Positions 45,301 through 54,625 of a DNA stretch of 64,000 nucleotides are shown in pieces (position 1 is the first letter of the stretch; each line of letters begins with the position of its first letter). The DNA is from JAJDTT01 sp965116695 (lineage in GTDB: Bacteria > Acidobacteriota > UBA6911 > RPQK01 > JAJDTT01). The notes beneath the pieces were generated by a model. The model worked only from the letters and a program-made list of their open reading frames with translations, was not told the DNA's origin and ran no database searches. The stretch covers positions 1,550,001 through 1,614,000 of the forward strand of contig OZ220706.1 of NCBI GenBank assembly GCA_965116695.1, in the 5' to 3' direction. The translations under genes and the position numbers were made by a program.

Positions 45301-46576
45301 CGTCCATGAAGGAAGAGACGGAAAAAACGGCGTTGCCGATGCCCGGTTTCCCGTAACCCGGCGGGACCGGGAGCCGGTAACGTTCATGGGTATCCCGCCA
45401 GACTCTCAGCAGCCCCAGGTGATACTCGAGCGGCGCCCCTCCGGGATTGGACTTCCCCAGGACGCTCAGCGGCTCCGGGCACCAGGTGGTGAAGCGGGGA
45501 GCCACGCCTCGGCTCATGAAGAAATCGAGACCCTCACCGGTGGAGGCCAGCGCCTCCTCGACGCTGGTGAATCCGGCCGGCTGGGCCATTTCGATTCCGG
45601 CGACGAAGTTGGGGATCACGTGGGATGGGCCGAACACCTCGGCCGCATCCAGGATCCGCTGAATCCACTCGTCCCGTCCAATGTACCGGGCCTTTCCCGG
45701 ACAGATGATCTCGAAGAGCCTGGCGTCCCACACCTCGTAGTTGGGATGGTAGATTCGGACGCCGGCATCCTTGAAGCGCCGGACCGACTCCTTGGGCAGC
45801 GCCTGGACCACCACCTTGCCCAGCCAGCGGCCCGGAAACCGCTCTTCGATGGCCTTCGGGTACCGGAGGTAAAAGTCGATCTCCTCCTGGCCATCCAACT
45901 GTGAGGTAATGCTGCCACCGGTCACCGTGTAGGCCTTGCTGATCGAATCGGTGTCCTGAATGATCTCGAGTGCCTCCAGAATCTCCTCGACCGTCTTCAC
46001 GCCGGTATAGGAACGGCCCGATTTTCGCTGCTGCCGATAGTTCTCGTTGATGTCGCAGAACTGGCACTCCACCTTGCGTCCGAAGTACTGGCAGATCCGG
46101 AAGACGGTGAGATAGAGGAGATACCCCCATTCGATGCTGGGCGCGATGTCGGTTATGGGCTTGCCGCTGGCAAGGGTGGACTTGTAGTAATCGGGAACCG
46201 CCGGAAACTCCACGCCGCAGATCTCCACCCCATCCAGGATCAGGACCAGCCTCCCGTCCCCGGAGCAGTCGACGCGGTAGGGAGACCCCGGGTTCAGCCG
46301 GACCGAAACGATGGTTCGCCGGAAATTCCCCGGCCCGCCGGTGAGGCAGATCTCCTCGGGCGCATGCAGGTTCTCCTGCTGCTCCATCTCGGTGATGGGC
46401 ACCAGATCGAAGGAGAAGATGAAATAGGCCTTGGGTTTGTACCCAGACGCGATGGCCAGGGCATCCCTGGAAAAAGCGATCCCCGTGCGCAGCAGGTCCT
46501 CCTTGATGACGACTTCGCGCGGCAGGTCGCGATAGGTCTCGGCCAGCGATTCGACCAGATCCAGGCGTGAGCTCAC
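45215..46576 (-). CDS. radical SAM protein with C-X8-C-X2-C cluster spacing
   Basis: Putative radical SAM enzyme of 453 residues and unknown reaction. The likely cluster motif is FRICQYFGRKVECQFCDI, with Cys162, Cys171 and Cys174. This is C-X8-C-X2-C rather than the usual C-X3-C-X2-C. Later strands fit a barrel: YTVTGGSITSQ, VVVQALPKESVRRFKDAG, RIYHPNYEVWDARLF (common in radical SAM proteins that use a bound substrate at the C-terminal half) and VIPNFVAGIEM. The last ~30 residues are low-complexity (PAARPADSANGNGKPGS) and overlap trmJ. It starts 48 bases after carB and is probably co-transcribed with carAB. The role in that pathway is unknown. Confidence 0.7.
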   Translation of the reverse strand: MSSRLDLVESLAETYRDLPREVVIKEDLLRTGIAFSRDALAIASGYKPKAYFIFSFDLVPITEMEQQENLHAPEEICLTGGPGNFRRTIVSVRLNPGSPYRVDCSGDGRLVLILDGVEICGVEFPAVPDYYKSTLASGKPITDIAPSIEWGYLLYLTVFRICQYFGRKVECQFCDINENYRQQRKSGRSYTGVKTVEEILEALEIIQDTDSISKAYTVTGGSITSQLDGQEEIDFYLRYPKAIEERFPGRWLGKVVVQALPKESVRRFKDAGVRIYHPNYEVWDARLFEIICPGKARYIGRDEWIQRILDAAEVFGPSHVIPNFVAGIEMAQPAGFTSVEEALASTGEGLDFFMSRGVAPRFTTWCPEPLSVLGKSNPGGAPLEYHLGLLRVWRDTHERYRLPVPPGYGKPGIGNAVFSVSSFMDVIRAAPAARPADSANGNGKPGSANYSTA

Positions 46577-46624
46577 AATGCGTTAATTTAGCAGAAAACG
46601 CGGAGAACGGCGCAGGAGCGCTCC

Positions 46625-49600
46625 CTAAACGGCTTGATCTCCTTGACTCCCTGCCCCTTCCCGATCCAGGGGCGTTCGGCGCTGGAACAGGGACTTCGCC
46701 GGATCGTTGCGCATCTCGTGATACTCCTGAAGGCTCTTGATCCGGATCTCTTCCCGCTGCAGTGCCCGGATGGCGCTGACGGCCGCAGCCGCGGCGGAGA
46801 GCGTGGTGATGCAGGGGGTGCCGTATTGGATGCAGGCCCGCCGAATGGCCTTCTCGTCGAAGAAGGACTCCCGGCCCAAGGGGGTGTTCACCACCAGGTG
46901 GATCTTCTTGCTCTTGATCAGATCCACCACGTTGGGCCGCCCCTCGTTCACCTTGTAGACCGTCTCCACTTCCATTCCCGACAGCGCCAGGACCCTGGCG
47001 GTGCCGCTGGTGGCCACCACCTGGAAACCCAGGCGCTGAAAGTCCTGGGCAATGGTGATGACGTAGCGCTTGTCCCGCTCGTTGACGCTCAGGAAGACGA
47101 CTCCGGACTTCGGCAGGTGGTTGCCGGCGCTGGTCTGAGCCTTGGCGTAAGCGTAGCCGAAGGACTCGTCTCCTCCCATGACCTCCCCCGTCGACCGCAT
47201 TTCCGGTCCCAGGATCGTGTCGACTCCGGGAAACTTGGCAAAGGGAAAGACCGGGGTCTTCACGAAGCAACTGGTGACGTCCAGATCCCGCGTCAATCCC
47301 AGCTCCGAGAGCTTTCTTCCGATCATGAGTCTGGCGCCCACCTTGGCCAGCGGGATTCCGGTGGCCTTGCTCACGAAGGGGATGGTGCGGCTGGCCCGGG
47401 GATTCACCTCCAGGACGTAGACGCGTTCCTCCACCACCGCAAACTGAATATTCATGAGGCCCACGACCTGGAGGGCTTCCCCCAAGCGCCGCGTATAGTC
47501 CCGCATGGTCTCCAGGTGCTCTTCCTCGATGATGATGGGCGGCAGGACCGAGGTGCTGTCCCCCGAGTGGATGCCCGCCTCCTCGATGTGCTCCATGATC
47601 CCGGCGATGATCACGTTCTCGCCGTCGGCCAGGGCGTCCACGTCATATTCCCGGGCATCCTCCAGGAACTTGTCGATCAGGATGGGTCGTTGGGGCGAGA
47701 CATCCACGGCCGAGCTGACGTACCCGTCCAGAGAGGCCTCGTCATAGACGATGGCCATGGCTCGCCCGCCCAACACGTAGGAGGGTCGAACCAGGAGCGG
47801 GTAACCGATGCGCCGGCCGATCTTGCGCGCCTGCTCGATGGACATGGCGGTTCCGTTCTCGGGCCGGGTGATGTTCAATTCCCGAAGGAGCCGCTCGAAA
47901 CGCTCCCGGTCCTCGGCCAGGTCGATGGACTGGGGAGAGGTTCCGACGATGGGGACCCCGGCGTCGAAAAGGGGCAGCGCCAGTTTCAGAGGGGTCTGAC
48001 CGCCCAGTTGAACCACGACGCCGTCCGGCTCCTCCCGCTGCACCACCGCCATCACGTCCTCGAAGGTCAAGGGCTCGAAGTAGAGACGGTCCGAGGTGTC
48101 GTAGTCGGTGGAAACCGTCTCCGGGTTGCAGTTGACCATGATGGTTTCGTAACCCTCCTCCTTGAGAGCGAAGGAGGCGTGGCAGCAGCAGTAGTCGAAC
48201 TCGATCCCCTGACCGATCCGGTTGGGTCCACTCCCCAGAATCACGATCTTCTTGCCGTCGCCCGGATCCGCTTCATCCTCGAACTCGTAACTGGAATACA
48301 TGTATGGCGTGTAGGACTCGAACTCGGCCGCGCAGGTGTCGACACGCTTGAAGACAGGACCGATTCCGTGGTCTCTCCTGAAATTCCAGACATCCCGTTC
48401 GGTAACGGCGCGGGTCCCGGATTCCCGGTTGCGGCTCAGGATCTGGGAAAGCCAAAGGTCGGAGAAGCCGTCCTTCTTGGCGCGCGCCAGCCTGGCGGGA
48501 CCGAGAGTCTCCGGACGGTTCCCCTCCAGTTCCTTGATCTCGTCCAGCAACCGCTCGATCTGCTGCAGAAACCAGTGATCGATGCCGGTGAGCTCGAAGA
48601 TCCGGTCCCGGGTGTATCCATGCTCGAAGGCCAGAAAGACGTGAGCGAGACGGCTCGGGTTGGGACGAACCAAGTGCTCGTTGATGCGCGTGGGATCGGT
48701 CTGCTCGGCAAACAGCGTCTTGTCGGTCTCCAGGGACCGGACACCCTTGAGAAGGGCTTCGCGGAAGGTCCTGCCGATGGCCATCACTTCCCCGACCGAC
48801 TTCATCTGCGTCCCCAGCAACGGTTCGGATTGGGGAAACTTCTCGAAATTCCACCGCGGTATCTTCACGACCACGTAGTCCAAGGTGGGCTCGAAGGAAG
48901 CAGGCGTCTTGAGGGTGATGTCGTTGGGAATCTCATCCAGCGTGTAGCCTACCGCCAGCTTCGCCGCGACCTTGGCGATGGGAAAGCCGGTGGCCTTGGA
49001 TGCCAGGGCCGAACTCCGGCTCACCCGGGGATTCATCTCGATGACCACCATTCGCCCGTCGTCCGGGTTGACGGCGAACTGGATGTTCGAGCCGCCGGTC
49101 TCCACTCCGATCTTGCGGATGATGTCGATGGCCGCATCCCGCATCGTCTGGTATTCCCGGTCGGTGAGGGTCTGCGCGGGAGCCACGGTAATGGAATCCC
49201 CGGTGTGGACGCCCATGGGATCGAAGTTCTCGATGGAGCAGATGATGACCACGTTGTCGTTGAGGTCGCGCATTACCTCCAGCTCGAACTCTTTCCACCC
49301 CAGAACCGATTCCTCGACCAGGATCTCGCCGATGGGCGAAAGCTGGATTCCCCGGTCAGAGATCTCCTGAAACTCCTCGGTGTTGAAGGCGATGCCGCCG
49401 CCGGTGCCTCCCAGCGTGAAGGATGGACGGATCACGGCGGGAAGGCCCACCCTCTCCAGAATCTCCTCACTTTCCTTCAGACTGGTGGCGAATCCGGAAC
49501 TGGGGACCTGAAGCCCGATTTCCTCCATGGCCGTGCGGAAGAGGCGCCGGTCCTCCGCCATCTGAATCGCATCCAGATTGGCGCCGATCATGTCGACGCC

Positions 49601-49933
49601 CATTTCCCGGAGCAGGCCGCTCTCGCTGAGCTGGACCGAGACGTTGAGACCGGTCTGCCCCCCCACGGTGGGCAATATGGCATCGGGGCGTTCCCGCCGG
49701 ATGATTTCGCCGACATATTCCGCCGTCAGCGGCTCCACGTAGGTCCGGACCGCGACTTCCGGGTCGGTCATGATGGTGGCGGGATTGGAATTGACCAGGA
49801 TGACCTGGAACCCGTCCTGCATCAGGGCCTTGCAGGCCTGGGTCCCGGAATAGTCGAACTCGCAGGCCTGGCCGATGACAATGGGGCCCGAGCCGATGAT
49901 CAGGATCTTCTCAATGTCGTCTCGCCTGGGCAT
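46625..49933 (-). CDS. carB: carbamoyl phosphate synthase large subunit CarB
   Basis: Large subunit (1102 residues) that makes carbamoyl phosphate from bicarbonate, ammonia and two ATP for arginine and pyrimidine synthesis. Two homologous ATP-grasp halves are visible: the first has ILIIGSGPIVIGQACEFDYSG and EMNPRVSRSSALASKATG; the second has VILGSGPNRIGQGIEFDYCC and EVNPRASRTIPFVSKATG. The C-terminal allosteric MGS-like domain (~950-1070) contains LVVNTPLGRESFFDEKAIRR. Start ATG at 49933 gives MPRRDDIEKIL, and the gene follows carA by 33 bases. Complete, ordinary length. Confidence 0.97.
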   Translation of the reverse strand: MPRRDDIEKILIIGSGPIVIGQACEFDYSGTQACKALMQDGFQVILVNSNPATIMTDPEVAVRTYVEPLTAEYVGEIIRRERPDAILPTVGGQTGLNVSVQLSESGLLREMGVDMIGANLDAIQMAEDRRLFRTAMEEIGLQVPSSGFATSLKESEEILERVGLPAVIRPSFTLGGTGGGIAFNTEEFQEISDRGIQLSPIGEILVEESVLGWKEFELEVMRDLNDNVVIICSIENFDPMGVHTGDSITVAPAQTLTDREYQTMRDAAIDIIRKIGVETGGSNIQFAVNPDDGRMVVIEMNPRVSRSSALASKATGFPIAKVAAKLAVGYTLDEIPNDITLKTPASFEPTLDYVVVKIPRWNFEKFPQSEPLLGTQMKSVGEVMAIGRTFREALLKGVRSLETDKTLFAEQTDPTRINEHLVRPNPSRLAHVFLAFEHGYTRDRIFELTGIDHWFLQQIERLLDEIKELEGNRPETLGPARLARAKKDGFSDLWLSQILSRNRESGTRAVTERDVWNFRRDHGIGPVFKRVDTCAAEFESYTPYMYSSYEFEDEADPGDGKKIVILGSGPNRIGQGIEFDYCCCHASFALKEEGYETIMVNCNPETVSTDYDTSDRLYFEPLTFEDVMAVVQREEPDGVVVQLGGQTPLKLALPLFDAGVPIVGTSPQSIDLAEDRERFERLLRELNITRPENGTAMSIEQARKIGRRIGYPLLVRPSYVLGGRAMAIVYDEASLDGYVSSAVDVSPQRPILIDKFLEDAREYDVDALADGENVIIAGIMEHIEEAGIHSGDSTSVLPPIIIEEEHLETMRDYTRRLGEALQVVGLMNIQFAVVEERVYVLEVNPRASRTIPFVSKATGIPLAKVGARLMIGRKLSELGLTRDLDVTSCFVKTPVFPFAKFPGVDTILGPEMRSTGEVMGGDESFGYAYAKAQTSAGNHLPKSGVVFLSVNERDKRYVITIAQDFQRLGFQVVATSGTARVLALSGMEVETVYKVNEGRPNVVDLIKSKKIHLVVNTPLGRESFFDEKAIRRACIQYGTPCITTLSAAAAAVSAIRALQREEIRIKSLQEYHEMRNDPAKSLFQRRTPLDREGAGSQGDQAV

Positions 49934-49966
49934 GCGTGCAGTGCTCGAGGGATTGGTGCGCGGAAC

Positions 49967-51055
49967 TCAACCCGGCCGATGGGCTCGCATCAGGTCGAGG
50001 AAATCGTCGAAAAGGTACCTGGAATCGTGGGGTCCCGGAGAAGCCTCAGGATGATACTGAACGGAAAACGCCGGCAGGGACCGGTGCCGCATGCCTTCCA
50101 GAGTCTGGTCGTTGAGGTTGACATGGGTCAACTGGACGTTGTCTTCGTCCAAGGACTCGGGGTCTACGGCGAACCCATGGTTTTGAGACGTGATCTCGAC
50201 TTTCCGGGTCAGCAGATTCTGGACCGGCTGGTTGCCGCCCCGATGGCCGAATTTCAATTTGTAGGTCCGCCCGCCGAAGGCCAATCCCAAGAGTTGGTGC
50301 CCCAGACAGATTCCGAAGACCGGTTTTTTCCCCAACAGCTTCCTGACGTTGGCGACAATGTAGTCGAGGGGTTCCGGGTCACCGGGACCATTGGACAGAA
50401 AGACCCCGTCCGGGTCCATGGCCAGAACATCCTCGGCAGCCGTGGTCGCCGGGACAACGGTGACGTTGCACCCGCGCGCGGCGAGGCAGCGGAGGATATT
50501 GTGTTTGATTCCGAAGTCGTAGGCCACCACTCGGAATTCGGACTCCTCCACCGGCCAGGAATAGGACTCTGAGGTCGTGACGAACTTCACGCAGTCCAGT
50601 CCGGCCATGGCCGGATGGGCCAGGACTTTCCGCCGTATGGAATCGACTGACGACGTGGAGATTCCCCCCCGCATGGCCCCCCGCTCCCGGATGCGGCGAA
50701 CCAGGGCCCGGGTGTCGATCTCGGAGATGCCGCTGATGCCATGCTGCTTCAGATAGGCGTCCAGTGTCTGCTCCCCGCGCCAGTTGCTGAAGATGGGACT
50801 GCACTCACGGAGGACAAAGCCTTCCACATGGGGCTTGAGGGACTCTCCATCTTCAGAGTTGGTTCCGTAGTTTCCGATCTGGGGCTGGGTCATGACCACG
50901 ATCTGACCGGCGTAGGAGGGGTCGGTCAGGATTTCCTGGTATCCCGTCATGGAGGTGTTGAAGACCACCTCGCCCAAGGATTCCGTTTCCGCACCGAAGG
51001 CAACGCCCTCGTACACAGTCCCATCTTCCAGATATAGAATCGCCCGCTTGTCCAC
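49967..51055 (-). CDS. carA: carbamoyl phosphate synthase small subunit CarA
   Basis: Glutamine amidotransferase subunit (362 residues) that supplies ammonia to CarB. N-terminal CPSase small-chain domain begins with AILYLEDGTVYEGVAFGAE and contains NTSMTGYQEILTDPSYAGQ. The C-terminal class I amidotransferase domain has the nucleophile in FGICLGHQLLGLA (~240) and the His/Glu pair in VQYHPEASPGPHD near the C-terminus. It lies 54 bases after lepB and 33 before carB. No regulatory pyrimidine-attenuator or arginine operator was recognised in the gap. Confidence 0.97.
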   Translation of the reverse strand: MDKRAILYLEDGTVYEGVAFGAETESLGEVVFNTSMTGYQEILTDPSYAGQIVVMTQPQIGNYGTNSEDGESLKPHVEGFVLRECSPIFSNWRGEQTLDAYLKQHGISGISEIDTRALVRRIRERGAMRGGISTSSVDSIRRKVLAHPAMAGLDCVKFVTTSESYSWPVEESEFRVVAYDFGIKHNILRCLAARGCNVTVVPATTAAEDVLAMDPDGVFLSNGPGDPEPLDYIVANVRKLLGKKPVFGICLGHQLLGLAFGGRTYKLKFGHRGGNQPVQNLLTRKVEITSQNHGFAVDPESLDEDNVQLTHVNLNDQTLEGMRHRSLPAFSVQYHPEASPGPHDSRYLFDDFLDLMRAHRPG

Positions 51056-51109
51056 GTCTCTTGGATCCTCGAATCAGGGAGGTCTGATTGAGCCGGGTCC
51101 GTCTCCCGG

Positions 51110-51706
51110 CTATTCGATCATGCCCGCCTTGGAGACGGGCCAGTATCGGAACACGGCCTTCCCGAAAATGTTCCGGCGCGGCACGCATCCCCAGTTTCGA
51201 CTGTCGTTGCTGGAATTTCTACGATCTCCCAGAACAAAAAACTGGTCCTCCGGAACCTTGGTCGTGTGATAGTCGTGGTCCAGGTACTCAGGCCGCAAAT
51301 AAGGTTCCTCCAGGCGCCGGCCGTCGACGAAAACGACGCCTGCTTTGATCTCCACGGTTTCACCGGGAACCCCAATGACCCGCTTGATGAAAGACTTGGC
51401 CGGATTCCTAGGGTACCAGAAGACCACGATATCGCCGCGTTCGATATTCGAGAAACGATAGGAAAGCTTGCTGACAAAAATTCGTTCCTGATCAGCCAGG
51501 CGGGGGGCCATGCTGGTCCCCTCCACCTTGACCGGCTGGACCACGAATACGACGATGAGGACGGCGGCGACTGCGGCGACGAGGATGTCTCGAGCCCAAC
51601 CGCGCAACTCATTGAACATGCCGGCCAGAGACCCCTGGCTCTCGCTGTCCCGGGCCTCTGTCCGTTCCTGTCGGACCGCGGTTTCCGGCGGTTGCTCTTC
51701 AGGCAT
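51110..51706 (-). CDS. lepB: signal peptidase I LepB
   Basis: Inner-membrane protease (198 residues from this ATG) that removes signal peptides. A transmembrane helix (DILVAAVAAVLIVVFVVQPV, ~45-65) precedes the catalytic Ser in VEGTSMAPRL and the catalytic Lys in FIKRVIGVPGE. Further family boxes are VVFWYPRN and VLGDRRNSSNDSRNWG. The start is uncertain: the ATG at 51706 has AGGAGG only two bases before it, while a TTG at 51730 adds eight residues without a clear ribosome site. It heads the lepB-carA-carB group and is divergent from the arginine decarboxylase. Confidence 0.93.
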   Translation of the reverse strand: MPEEQPPETAVRQERTEARDSESQGSLAGMFNELRGWARDILVAAVAAVLIVVFVVQPVKVEGTSMAPRLADQERIFVSKLSYRFSNIERGDIVVFWYPRNPAKSFIKRVIGVPGETVEIKAGVVFVDGRRLEEPYLRPEYLDHDYHTTKVPEDQFFVLGDRRNSSNDSRNWGCVPRRNIFGKAVFRYWPVSKAGMIE

Positions 51707-51925
51707 CTCCTCCTGGACCGCTCCCTCCAACGAGGCTCATTGATACCACAGTTTCGAAAGCGAACTCAACCGGACCGGTGAGCGGAAATCCCGCGATCTC
51801 CCGGCGATTTTCTGATGGACGGAATTCGAAAAATCGAGTATATGAGCCCATTGTCCGGGCGTGCGTTTCGTGGTGAACGCTGCCCGACGGCGGCCGGTTG
51901 CGGACCGGAGAAAGGGGGAGGTCGG

Positions 51926-52471
51926 ATGCTGGTGCCCGGCAGACTGTTTTTGACACGCGGGACTGGATGTCACCGGGAAAAACTGATCAGCTTCGAGTTT
52001 GCTCTTTGTGACGCCGGGATCTCCGCCTTCAATCTGGTTCAAGTCTCCAGCGTAATTCCGCCCAACTGCAAGTTGGTCAGCAGGGAGGAGGGACTGAAGA
52101 CTCTGGTCCCCGGCCAGGTGGTCTTTACCGTAATCAGCACCAATGCGGCTTCCGAGCCCGGACGTTTGATTGCCTCATCCATCGGTTTGGCCACCCCCCG
52201 GGCCATGAACCGGCATGGCTACTTGAGTGAGCACCACAGCTTCGGGGAAGCCGCTGATCTCGCGGGAAACTACGCCGAGTCTCTGGCGGTTCAAATGCTG
52301 TCCGCCAGCCTGGGGCTGCCCTCAGCCGAGGATGCCATCGGAGATGACCGGAGCACACGAGGGGAAGGATGCAACCAATGCGCCGAATCCATGAGTGTTG
52401 TCCAGACCGCCGTCGCCAGCGGCGACGGCCTTTGGACGACCGTCGTGGCGGCCGCCGTCCTTCTGCCGTGA
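51926..52471 (+). CDS. pyruvoyl-dependent arginine decarboxylase
   Basis: Proenzyme of 181 residues of the PvlArgDC family, which decarboxylates arginine to agmatine. It self-cleaves between two serines to create a pyruvoyl group. The predicted site is Ser41-Ser42 in NLVQVSSVIPPNC. Other family segments are FLTRGTGCHREKLISFE at the N-terminus, GQVVFTVISTNAASEPG (~75), and the terminal GLWTTVVAAAVLLP. The ATG at 51926 is fixed by GGGGGAGG five bases upstream; a longer in-frame version is not conserved. It is isolated on the plus strand between two minus operons, and its neighbours give no polyamine context. Confidence 0.92.
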   Translation: MLVPGRLFLTRGTGCHREKLISFEFALCDAGISAFNLVQVSSVIPPNCKLVSREEGLKTLVPGQVVFTVISTNAASEPGRLIASSIGLATPRAMNRHGYLSEHHSFGEAADLAGNYAESLAVQMLSASLGLPSAEDAIGDDRSTRGEGCNQCAESMSVVQTAVASGDGLWTTVVAAAVLLP

Positions 52472-52529
52472 GAACGGCAAAGGCTTCGGCGCTGCCCAGA
52501 GCGGACGGACACGCATAGCGGCCCGGATC

Positions 52530-53099
52530 TCAGACCTCCAGGACCTCGCTCTCTTTCAGCCGGCCCAGATCGTCCGCCTGGGCGATGAAGTCGTCGGTGA
52601 TCTTCTGGACCTTGTCGTACCCGCGGTGCTCGTCATCCTCCGAGATGGCTTTGCTTCTGGAGAGTTTCTTCAACCGGTCATTGGAGCTGCGGCGGATGTT
52701 CCTGACCGCGGTCCGGTGCTGCTCGGTCACCTTGCGGACATGCTTGGCCAACTGCTTGCGCCGCTCCTCGGTCAGCGGAGGGATGGGCACCCGGATGAGC
52801 CGTCCGTCGCTGGAAGGATTGAGGCCCAGATTGGAGGCCAGAATCGCCCGGGTGATGTTCTCGATCTGGGTCGGGTCCCACGGCTGGATGGTCACCATGG
52901 TCGCTTCCGCCACGTGCAAGGTGGCGAGCTGGTTGATGGGGGTCAACGTCCCGTAGTAATCCACCCGGATGGGATCGAAGAGATGGAGAGAGGCGCGTCC
53001 CGTGCGGACCGTCGCCAATTCCCGGCTCAAATCCTCCACGGATTTTCGCATTCGGGTTCGGGTTTCAGTCAACACCTGCTCGATGGAGTTCCCGTTCAT
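52530..53099 (-). CDS. frr: ribosome recycling factor Frr
   Basis: RRF (189 residues) splits post-termination ribosomes with EF-G. It has the family features LATVRTGRASLHLFDPIRVDYYG (~30, part), PLTEERRKQLAKHVRK with the conserved Arg/Lys (~105), and the coiled three-helix end. The gene is last in rplM-rpsI-rpsB-tsf-pyrH-frr, 64 bases after pyrH. The C-terminal segment (QADDLGRLKESEVLEV) is normal. Nothing unusual. Confidence 0.97.
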   Translation of the reverse strand: MNGNSIEQVLTETRTRMRKSVEDLSRELATVRTGRASLHLFDPIRVDYYGTLTPINQLATLHVAEATMVTIQPWDPTQIENITRAILASNLGLNPSSDGRLIRVPIPPLTEERRKQLAKHVRKVTEQHRTAVRNIRRSSNDRLKKLSRSKAISEDDEHRGYDKVQKITDDFIAQADDLGRLKESEVLEV

Positions 53100-53163
53100 G
53101 CTGTTTCCCCCTTGAGGGCTGTTGAGCCGCTCGGCGGCCCCGGCAAACCGGGCACGGATCGTT

Positions 53164-53922
53164 TCAGTGGCTGATGATGGAACCCACCTTCTTGCCCAGG
53201 ACCGCGTTCGTGATGTTCCCCCTCTGCCGGAGACTGAACACGATGATGGGCAGATCGTGATCCATGCACAAGGATATGGCCGTTGCGTCCATGACCTTGA
53301 GACCTTTTTCCAGAACCTGAAGATAGGTCAGCCGGTCGAAGCGCTCGGCATCCGGATTGAGTTGCGGGTCCGAATCGTAAACGCCGTCGACCTTGGTCCC
53401 CTTCAAAATCGCGTCGGCCCGGATTTCCATCGCCCGCAGGGCTGCCGCCGTGTCGGTGGAGAAATAGGGACTGCCGGTGCCGGCCGCGAAGATGACGACG
53501 CGTTTCTTCTCCAGGTGCCGGATGGCTCGCCGCCGAATGAAGGGCTCGGCAAGTTCCGAGACATGGATGGCACTCAGGACCCGGGTGTCGACGTCGTTTT
53601 TCTCGAGTGCGTTCTGCAGAGCCAGAGAGTTGATGATGGTGGCCAGCATGCCCATGTAGTCGCCCGTGGCCCGGTCGAACCCGGCCTCGCTGACATTCAC
53701 CCCGCGAATGATGTTGCCGCCGCCGACGACGACGGCAGTCTCGACACCCAGTGCGTGAACGTCTTTGACCTGGAGGGCGACACCCTCCATCATGGCGGGA
53801 TCGACGCCGAAGTGGCTCTCGCCCATGAGCATCTCGCCGCTGAGCTTGACGAGAAGCCGCCGGTAGGCGGGTCGTTCCAGCTTGACCGGGTCTCCCAACG
53901 GCGCCTGGCTCTCCTGGGGCAA
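53164..53922 (-). CDS. pyrH: uridylate kinase PyrH
   Basis: UMP kinase (252 residues) of the amino-acid kinase fold. Signatures are LLVKLSGEMLMG near residue 20, VVVGGGNIIRG (~65), MGMLATIINSLALQ (~85), and the C-terminal GTKVDGVYDSDP (~170). It phosphorylates UMP to UDP and links pyrimidine supply to the translation operon. I chose the TTG at 53922, because AGGAGG is exactly five bases upstream and it falls just after tsf. A longer in-frame frame reaching 54099 overlaps tsf. The N-terminal ~15 residues before the core are a short extension. Confidence 0.95.
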   Translation of the reverse strand: MPQESQAPLGDPVKLERPAYRRLLVKLSGEMLMGESHFGVDPAMMEGVALQVKDVHALGVETAVVVGGGNIIRGVNVSEAGFDRATGDYMGMLATIINSLALQNALEKNDVDTRVLSAIHVSELAEPFIRRRAIRHLEKKRVVIFAAGTGSPYFSTDTAAALRAMEIRADAILKGTKVDGVYDSDPQLNPDAERFDRLTYLQVLEKGLKVMDATAISLCMDHDLPIIVFSLRQRGNITNAVLGKKVGSIISH

Positions 53923-53963
53923 AACCGCCTCCTGCGAATGCGAGGATCTCCCCGGCGTCGGTG

Positions 53964-54563
53964 TTAGAGCTCTTCTCCCACCTTGAACCGGCAAAAACGA
54001 CGGGCCGTGATGTTTTCCTTCAAAGTGGCGATCTTGGACTTGATGAGCTGCTCGACGGTGATCGAAGGGTCCTTGACGAAGGGCTGCTCGTAAAGGCACA
54101 CGGCGGAGTAGTACTTTTCCAGGCGGCCCTCGACGATTCTCTCGACGATAAACTCAGGTTTGCCCGTTGCCAGCGCCTGGTTCCGGTAGATCTCCTTCTC
54201 CCGATCGACTTCTACGGAACCCACCTCTTCCCGCCGCACGTAAAGGGGGTTGGATGCAGCCACCTGCATGGCCAGGTCCCGGACGAGTTCCTGGAATTCA
54301 TCGGTGCGGGCGACGAAATCGGTCTCGCAGTTCACTTCCAGGAGAACGCCCAGCTTGCCGCCGGCATGGATGTACTGACCCACGGTCCCCTCGCTGGTGG
54401 CGCGGCCGGACCTCTTGGCGGCTGCGGCCAGACCCCGTTCGCGCAGGATGACCACACCTCGATCCAGGTCTCCATCGGCCTCGACCAGCGCCTTCTTGCA
54501 CTCCATCATACCGGCGCCGGTCCGGTCCCGGAGCGCCTTGACCTGTGCTGCGGTTACACTCAT
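53964..54563 (-). CDS. tsf: translation elongation factor Ts
   Basis: EF-Ts (199 residues, the short form) is the nucleotide exchange factor for EF-Tu. It starts with the N-terminal UBA-like domain (VKALRDRTGAGMMECKKALVEADGD, part), has the conserved TDFVAR motif near residue 83 (NCETDFVARTDEF), and ends with the C-terminal helical part (CRFKVGEEL). It follows rpsB by 62 bases. Length is typical of the single-domain form found in several phyla. Confidence 0.96.
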   Translation of the reverse strand: MSVTAAQVKALRDRTGAGMMECKKALVEADGDLDRGVVILRERGLAAAAKRSGRATSEGTVGQYIHAGGKLGVLLEVNCETDFVARTDEFQELVRDLAMQVAASNPLYVRREEVGSVEVDREKEIYRNQALATGKPEFIVERIVEGRLEKYYSAVCLYEQPFVKDPSITVEQLIKSKIATLKENITARRFCRFKVGEEL

Positions 54564-54625
54564 TTTCGATCGACCTTCCCGCTGAAAAAGCCTGGCGCGC
54601 CGCTTCCTGCCGGACGCCCTGGATG

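Noticed and set aside
46634..50572. 1300-codon plus-strand frame opposite carB and carA
   Set aside because: Antisense shadow of well-conserved carAB; rich in Asp, His, Gly and Arg with no recognisable domains.
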